Shown piece after piece: positions 44,601 through 48,918 of a stretch of 48,918 nucleotides of DNA. Made by a program: the position numbers and the translations under genes. The stretch's first letter is position 1. Each line of letters opens with the position of its first letter. Under the pieces are notes generated by a model, which searched no databases, had not been told where the DNA came from, and saw only the letters and a list, made by a program, of their open reading frames with translations. Source of the stretch: Scytonema tolypothrichoides VB-61278 (GTDB lineage Bacteria; Cyanobacteriota; Cyanobacteriia; Cyanobacteriales; Nostocaceae); NCBI RefSeq assembly GCF_000828085.3, contig NZ_JXCA02000019.1, forward strand, positions 235,437 through 284,354. The letters are read 5' to 3'.

Positions 44601-46094
44601 ATGAATCAAGAAAAAGAACAAGATTTGGTCGAGAAGCTTGTCACTGGAATTCCTGGCTTTGATATATTATCTGAAGGGGGATTACCCAAGTCACGAGTCA
44701 CGTTAGTAGTTGGCACCGCAGGTAGTGGCAAGACTGTATTTGCATCTCAGTACCTTGCACAGGGTATTGAACAGGGCGAAAATGGGGTGTTTGTGACTTT
44801 TGAAGAATCTCCCCAGCGTATACGAAAAAATATGCGAGGCTTTGGCTGGGATATCCGCAAATGGGAGGAGGAAGGCAAATGGGCGTTTGTTGATGCTTCT
44901 CGCCAAGCTGGAGAAAAGCCTTTGGTGAGTGGAGAATACGACTTTGATTCTCTTGTTGCTCGGATTAAGTATGCCATTAATCAGGTGGGTGCAGTACGAG
45001 TCTCAATGGATTGTCTAGGAGCAATTTTTACTTATTTGCCTGATAAAGCCCAAGTTCGCAATGACTTATTCATGATTGGTTCAGTTTTGGAACAAATTGA
45101 AAGTACCGTTGTTGTGACATCTGAACGCAATCAAGAGTACGGAGAGATTAGCATCTACGGTGTTGAGGAGTTTGTCGCTGACAATGTGATTATCCTGCGG
45201 AATGTTATATTCCAACACAAGCGCCGACGAACGATAGAAATTCTTAAGTATAGAGGTAGTTCTCACAAGCAGGGAGAATTTCCTTTTTCAATTGTTCCTG
45301 ACAAAGGGATTGTCATTCTTCCCCTGTCTAGAACGGAAACAGCAGAAGAAGGCACATCTAATAACCGTATAACCTCTGGCGTTCCCGAACTGGATGGTAT
45401 GTGTGACGGTGGTTTCTTTCAAAATTCTATTATTCTTGTGTCAGGAGCTACAGGTACAGGCAAAACCTTGCTATCAACCCAGTTTATTGCAGCGGGGGCT
45501 AATAATAAAGAACGCTGCTTATTGTTTGCTTTTGAGGAAAACCGAGAACTGATTTTGAGAAATGCGCTGGGGTGGAGTGTTGACTTTCGACAAATGGAAC
45601 GGGATGGGCAATTGAAATTTGTATGTCGCAATCCAGAAGCACATCCACTGGAGTATCACTTGATTAAAATGCAAGAAATGATTGAGGAATTTCAACCTCA
45701 TCGGGTAGCAATTGATAGTCTCTCAGCATTGGAGTGGGCTTCTAATACAGAAGGGTTTCGGCAATTTCTTGTTGGTCTTAATTCAATGATCAGAGAACGT
45801 AAAATAACAGCGCTGTATACCTCTACAACTCCGATGAGCCTTGTCAGTAGCACCTCAACTTCCGAAAATCATATCTCTATCACGACCGATGTGATTATAT
45901 TACTACGATATGTTGAAGTTTATGGGGAAATTCGCAGAGGAATAGCGGTGATAAAAATGCGCGGTTCACAGCATGATAAGCAAATCCGAGAGTTTACAAT
46001 TGATAATCGGGGTATGCACATCGGCAAACCATTTCGCAACATCACTGGCATTTTGATTGGAAACCCTATCTCTGGTTTTTACAAACCAAAATGA
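44601..46094 (+). CDS. kaiC: KaiC paralogue (double RecA-type ATPase) without A-loop/tail
   Basis: This 497-residue protein contains two RecA-like domains. CI has Walker A at 38-45 (GTAGSGKT) and a catalytic Glu pair in FVTFEESPQ. CII has Walker A at 282-289 (GATGTGKT) and Glu in FAFEENRE. In the CII phosphosite segment HIS(426)-I(427)-TTD, the usual Ser431-Thr432 pair of clock KaiC is Ser-Ile, and the Thr426 position is Ser. After FRNITGILIGNP the protein ends with ISGFYKPK, so the A-loop and KaiA-binding tail of clock KaiC are missing. This is a KaiC2/KaiC3-like, KaiA-independent protein. Signalling output is unknown. Confidence 0.95.
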   Translation: MNQEKEQDLVEKLVTGIPGFDILSEGGLPKSRVTLVVGTAGSGKTVFASQYLAQGIEQGENGVFVTFEESPQRIRKNMRGFGWDIRKWEEEGKWAFVDASRQAGEKPLVSGEYDFDSLVARIKYAINQVGAVRVSMDCLGAIFTYLPDKAQVRNDLFMIGSVLEQIESTVVVTSERNQEYGEISIYGVEEFVADNVIILRNVIFQHKRRRTIEILKYRGSSHKQGEFPFSIVPDKGIVILPLSRTETAEEGTSNNRITSGVPELDGMCDGGFFQNSIILVSGATGTGKTLLSTQFIAAGANNKERCLLFAFEENRELILRNALGWSVDFRQMERDGQLKFVCRNPEAHPLEYHLIKMQEMIEEFQPHRVAIDSLSALEWASNTEGFRQFLVGLNSMIRERKITALYTSTTPMSLVSSTSTSENHISITTDVIILLRYVEVYGEIRRGIAVIKMRGSQHDKQIREFTIDNRGMHIGKPFRNITGILIGNPISGFYKPK

Positions 46095-46373
46095 GTAAAA
46101 CAGTTATCAGTTACCAGTTATCACTGTTCACTGTTCCCTGGTGAATAGCTCTTTTTGTGCTCTTTCTAAAGGAAGAGTAAGAAACATAAGTCTTTGGGTG
46201 ATATTGTGCGGTACCATTAACTATTAAGATGAAATTATAGCAATCCTATTTGAGTTGTAAAAATATCGAACCGCCAAGACGCCAAGAACGCCAAGAAAAG
46301 AGAGAAGAGAGAATTTTACAAATGATTTAGGATTGCTATATATTAATCACCTGTTTACAAAAACCAGTTAAAA
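46095..46373. other. Intergenic region kaiC - hybrid kinase
   Basis: These 279 bases contain a CAGTTATCAGTTACCAGTTA-type repeat at 46100-46140 and a MITE-like element (46236-46340). No ribosome-binding site is visible before the GTG at 46374. The kinase may be expressed separately from kaiBC. Confidence 0.5.
46236..46340. mobile_element. MITE-like element with 27-bp imperfect terminal inverted repeats
   Basis: TATAGCAATCCTA at the left end (46236) is the inverse of TAGGATTGCTATA at the right end (46328-46340), and the similarity continues inward to GTAAAA/TTTTAC. The 105-bp element encloses a GCCAAGACGCCAAGAACGCC tract. A related tract lies near 31360-31385. Confidence 0.7.
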
Positions 46374-48335
46374 GTGGCTGACAAATGCACCATCTTATTT
46401 TTATTAAACTCGCCCCAATCTACAGAAAATATCCTCGCTGTGATGAATGGGGCTGGTTTTACAGTCGATTATAAGTGTGTAGCAAGAAAAGTTGATTACC
46501 TCACTTATCTGAATTCTGGTTGCGATGCGATCGTTGCTGAAGACAGTTTAAATGATTTAGACGCCTTGGAAGCATTGCAGGAAATGCACGCACAGGGCTT
46601 AAATATCCCTTTTGTGATTGTTAATGGTACGGATAGCGCATTTATTGCTGTAAAATGTATTAAGGCAGGAGCAATAGATTACCTATCTAAAGATGAACTG
46701 GCACGGCTTCCCCAAGTTATTAAGCAGGTTCTTGCCCAGAAAAGACAACCATTCCAATCTTATAAGCAAGAATTAGAACAACAGCTGCAACAACAGACAG
46801 CAGAACTCGGTAAACAAAAACAGCACTCCCAACAAGTTGAAGCAACACTGCAAAAGGTTGAGGTACAGTTACAAACGCTGATTACCAAGAATGCTGACGG
46901 TATAGTGGTTGTAGATCGCCAGGGTATTGTGCGTTTTATTAACCCAGCAGCACTAAATCTATTTGGTTGCAAGCAAGAAGAACTCTTGGGTGAATTGTTT
47001 GGCTTTCCTGTTGTTGGTGAGGATAACACAGAGGTTGATATTTACCCATATAACAAAGAAATTACTCCAGGAAACAGGGGCTTAGAAAAAATTGCCCAAA
47101 TGCGCGTGGTAGAAATTGAGTGGCAAGGAGAAACTGCTTATCTTGTTTCTTTAAGAGATATCACTGAACGCAAGCGAGCTGAACAAGAGCGAAGTAAACT
47201 TTTGGAAGAGGCTCAAGCAGCAAACCGCATAAAAGATGAGTTTCTTGCTGTCCTCTCTCATGAATTGCGAACACCTTTAAATCCAATACTCGGGTGGATA
47301 AAACTTTTACGCAGTGGTAAGCTTGATGATAAAAAGAAAGAGCAGGCACTGGAAACTATTGAGCGTAACGCAAGCTTACAGGTGCAACTGATTAATGACT
47401 TGCTGAGTGTATCTAAAATTTTGCGTGGTAAGCTAACTCTTAATCCAATTTCTGTTAACCTGCAAACTATCATTACCAAAGCTATAGAAAGTGTACGTCT
47501 TGCGGCTCAAGCTAAGTCAATTGAGATATTGACTGTATTTGATGCTAATGTGGAACCAATTTTTGGTGATGCCAAACGATTGCAGCAAGTCATCTGGAAT
47601 CTCCTTTCTAACGCGGTGAAATTTACCCCATCAAAAGGACAAGTCACAGTTCGCTTAGAAAGGGTTGGCTTATACGTTCAGATTCAAGTTATTGATACAG
47701 GCAAAGGTATCAAACCAGATTTTCTACCTTATATATTTGATTACTTCCGTCAACAAGATAGTAGTTATACCAGAAAATTTGGAGGTTTGGGGTTAGGGCT
47801 TTCTCTTGTCCGCCACTTAGTTGAATTACACGGCGGAACTATTAAAGCTGAAAGTCCTGGTGAGGGAAAGGGAGCAACTTTTACTGTTAAGCTTCCACTC
47901 ATGCTTAACCCCTCCATAACTCAAGGTGAGACTCAAAAAGATGACAACAGTCCAGATTTACATGGAGTGCGGGTGCTGGTTGTGGATGATGAACCAGACA
48001 ACCGCGATTTTTTGACTTTCCTACTAGAAGCTTATGGGGCTTCTGTATGTGCAGCCGCCTCAGCACACGAAGCGCTTTCATCACTGATTGAAGAACAGCC
48101 AGATTTGCTGGTGAGTGATATTGGAATGCCAGAAATGGATGGTTATATGCTGATTCGTCAAATCAGATCCTTGCCAGCTGAACGAGGGGGACAAATTCCG
48201 GCGATCGCCCTCACCGCCTACGCAGGTGAAGCTGTTAAGCAACAAACTCATGCTACTGGTTTTACGCTTCATTTTCCCAAGCCAATTGAACCTGTTCTCT
48301 TGGCGACGGCTATTGCAAATTTGGTTGAGAGATAA
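46374..48335 (+). CDS. Hybrid histidine kinase: degenerate receiver - PAS - HisKA - HATPase - receiver
   Basis: This is a 653-residue cytoplasmic sensor. Domain order: a receiver-like domain (1-120) followed by a coiled coil (about 125-165), PAS (about 165-265, ADGIVVVDRQGIVRFINPAA), HisKA with H296 (SHELRTPLNP), and HATPase (WNLLSNAVKFTPSKG, DTGKGI, GLGLGLS). A C-terminal receiver carries D582 (VVDDEPDN...VSDIGMPEMDGY). In the first receiver the acidic pair is missing (FLLNSPQST) and the phospho-Asp position is Glu56 (DAIVAED). It is thus probably a binding module. The start is GTG. It follows kaiBC and could be an input or output kinase of that unit. Confidence 0.94.
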   Translation: MADKCTILFLLNSPQSTENILAVMNGAGFTVDYKCVARKVDYLTYLNSGCDAIVAEDSLNDLDALEALQEMHAQGLNIPFVIVNGTDSAFIAVKCIKAGAIDYLSKDELARLPQVIKQVLAQKRQPFQSYKQELEQQLQQQTAELGKQKQHSQQVEATLQKVEVQLQTLITKNADGIVVVDRQGIVRFINPAALNLFGCKQEELLGELFGFPVVGEDNTEVDIYPYNKEITPGNRGLEKIAQMRVVEIEWQGETAYLVSLRDITERKRAEQERSKLLEEAQAANRIKDEFLAVLSHELRTPLNPILGWIKLLRSGKLDDKKKEQALETIERNASLQVQLINDLLSVSKILRGKLTLNPISVNLQTIITKAIESVRLAAQAKSIEILTVFDANVEPIFGDAKRLQQVIWNLLSNAVKFTPSKGQVTVRLERVGLYVQIQVIDTGKGIKPDFLPYIFDYFRQQDSSYTRKFGGLGLGLSLVRHLVELHGGTIKAESPGEGKGATFTVKLPLMLNPSITQGETQKDDNSPDLHGVRVLVVDDEPDNRDFLTFLLEAYGASVCAAASAHEALSSLIEEQPDLLVSDIGMPEMDGYMLIRQIRSLPAERGGQIPAIALTAYAGEAVKQQTHATGFTLHFPKPIEPVLLATAIANLVER

Positions 48336-48645
48336 GAAGATGAGGGAAGGTTTTGGCACGAGACAAAACCGGGGTGGGGTTGGGCTAGTACCGCTAAGTC
48401 CCAAGGGGACACGCTGCGCGAACGCGGAATTCAAAATTCAAAATTCAAAATTCAAAATGAATATACCGCAAGCTTTTCACTGATTTTGGATGGGTGCTTT
48501 ACGAACGCCATGACGTACTAGTAGGTTGGGCTTACCGAAGACCAACAAACTAGAACCATGATGGAAATATCCCAAATCTGCTTGTATTTGCTTTTGAAAG
48601 AAAGGAGAATTCTCCTGGCTGAAAGTTTTTAAAAATAGTAAGTCA
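48336..48645. other. Intergenic region between hybrid kinase and TPR gene
   Basis: These 310 bases contain an AATTCAAA tandem repeat (about 48428-48458), an AACGCGG palindromic stretch and AT-rich sequence. No gene was seen; the overlapping frames are translations of the repeats. Confidence 0.55.
48429..48458. repeat. ATTCAAA tandem repeats
   Basis: About four units of the 9-base ATTCAAA-type repeat (ATTCAAAATTCAAA...) lie in tandem, a feature common in cyanobacterial intergenic DNA. Confidence 0.7.
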
Positions 48646-48918
48646 CTATTTTGCCTGCCCGGAGGGCATACAAAGCGAAGTGCGTTGTGCCTCTTGGTAA
48701 GCAATACCTAGGTTGAATAATGTGTCAGCATGGTTTTGGGGGAAGGCGTCTTTGGTGTAAACGGATAAAGCAGCAGAGTAAGATGCGATCGCCAATTCTA
48801 AATTCTGTGCTTTGTCTCCCAATATTCTCTTAGAGTAAGCAGCCGCCAGATGATTTTGCGTCGTCGCCCATTGTTGGGGGAAGGCGTTTTTGGTGTAAAC
48901 GGACAATGCAGCACAGTA
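48646..48918 (-). CDS. TPR protein, C-terminal end (5' end beyond window)
   Basis: The frame is open to the window edge and would continue upstream (rightwards). The visible 90 residues contain two TPRs of the kind found in cyanobacterial CHAT-TPR proteins: AALSVYTKNAFPQQWATTQNHLAAAYSKR, with its repeat around YSAALSVYTKDAFPQNHADTLFNLGIAYQEA. At DNA level the units share long identical runs. The last residues (QRTSLCMPSGQAK) are encoded by a palindromic repeat sequence, so the natural C-terminus appears replaced. It might be a truncated gene fragment. Confidence 0.75.
   Translation of the reverse strand, partial: YCAALSVYTKNAFPQQWATTQNHLAAAYSKRILGDKAQNLELAIASYSAALSVYTKDAFPQNHADTLFNLGIAYQEAQRTSLCMPSGQAK

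Overview
The window is chromosomal DNA from a filamentous, probably heterocyst-forming cyanobacterium (Nostocales-like). The evidence is psaC, the C-terminal half of a split-intein dnaE, HIP1 octamers (GCGATCGC) throughout, heptanucleotide tandem repeats, many short palindromic intergenic repeats, DevBCA-type exporter genes, KaiB/KaiC relatives and eukaryote-type Ser/Thr kinases. No rRNA, tRNA, CRISPR array or intact transposase gene was seen.

Layout. 1-3404: end of a TPR gene, an orphan HicB-like gene, a four-gene minus-strand operon (DUF6888, DUF6887, antitoxin, MazF-like toxin) whose genes all overlap by 4 nt, and a Ser/Thr kinase with a PsbP-like tail. 4120-6645: psaC, behind a consensus promoter and a long leader, then glmS. 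7300-16135: a type I restriction-modification island, hsdM - DUF1016 nuclease - YgiT-type zinc-finger antitoxin - hsdS - DUF4365 - partner - 52-residue ORF - hsdR. A decayed second copy of the hsdM 3' end lies just before hsdS, so the nuclease/antitoxin pair looks like an insertion. 16613-22449: rpiA, a small membrane protein, a 38-bp palindrome, a MITE-like element, a PD-(D/E)xK protein, the trans-splicing DnaE C-half and gatA. 22495-29297: two RodZ-like helix-turn-helix membrane proteins around an alpha/beta hydrolase, then a zinc-ribbon Ser/Thr kinase followed closely by a membrane-anchored periplasmic-binding-type receptor. 29376-36067: CPBP protease, DUF3326, a 58-residue protein next to a [2Fe-2S] ferredoxin, acnB and ispD.

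36135-43505 is a minus-strand cluster, read as tetR - devB - devC - P450 - DUF1400 hydrolase - devA. One 20-bp, partly palindromic motif occurs upstream of tetR, devC and the P450 gene. At tetR it overlaps the -10 of a good promoter. The likely model is a TetR-controlled export and modification system for a hydrophobic compound. 44255-48335 holds a short KaiB, a KaiC paralogue without the usual C-terminal KaiA-binding tail and with Ser-Ile in place of Ser-Thr at the phosphosites, and a hybrid histidine kinase whose first receiver is degenerate. The window ends in a second TPR gene, cut by the edge.

The strongest candidates for something undescribed are the TetR/DevBCA/P450 regulon with its shared operator, the insertion with duplicated hsdM end, the four-gene overlapping toxin operon, and the tail-less KaiBC plus hybrid kinase cluster.
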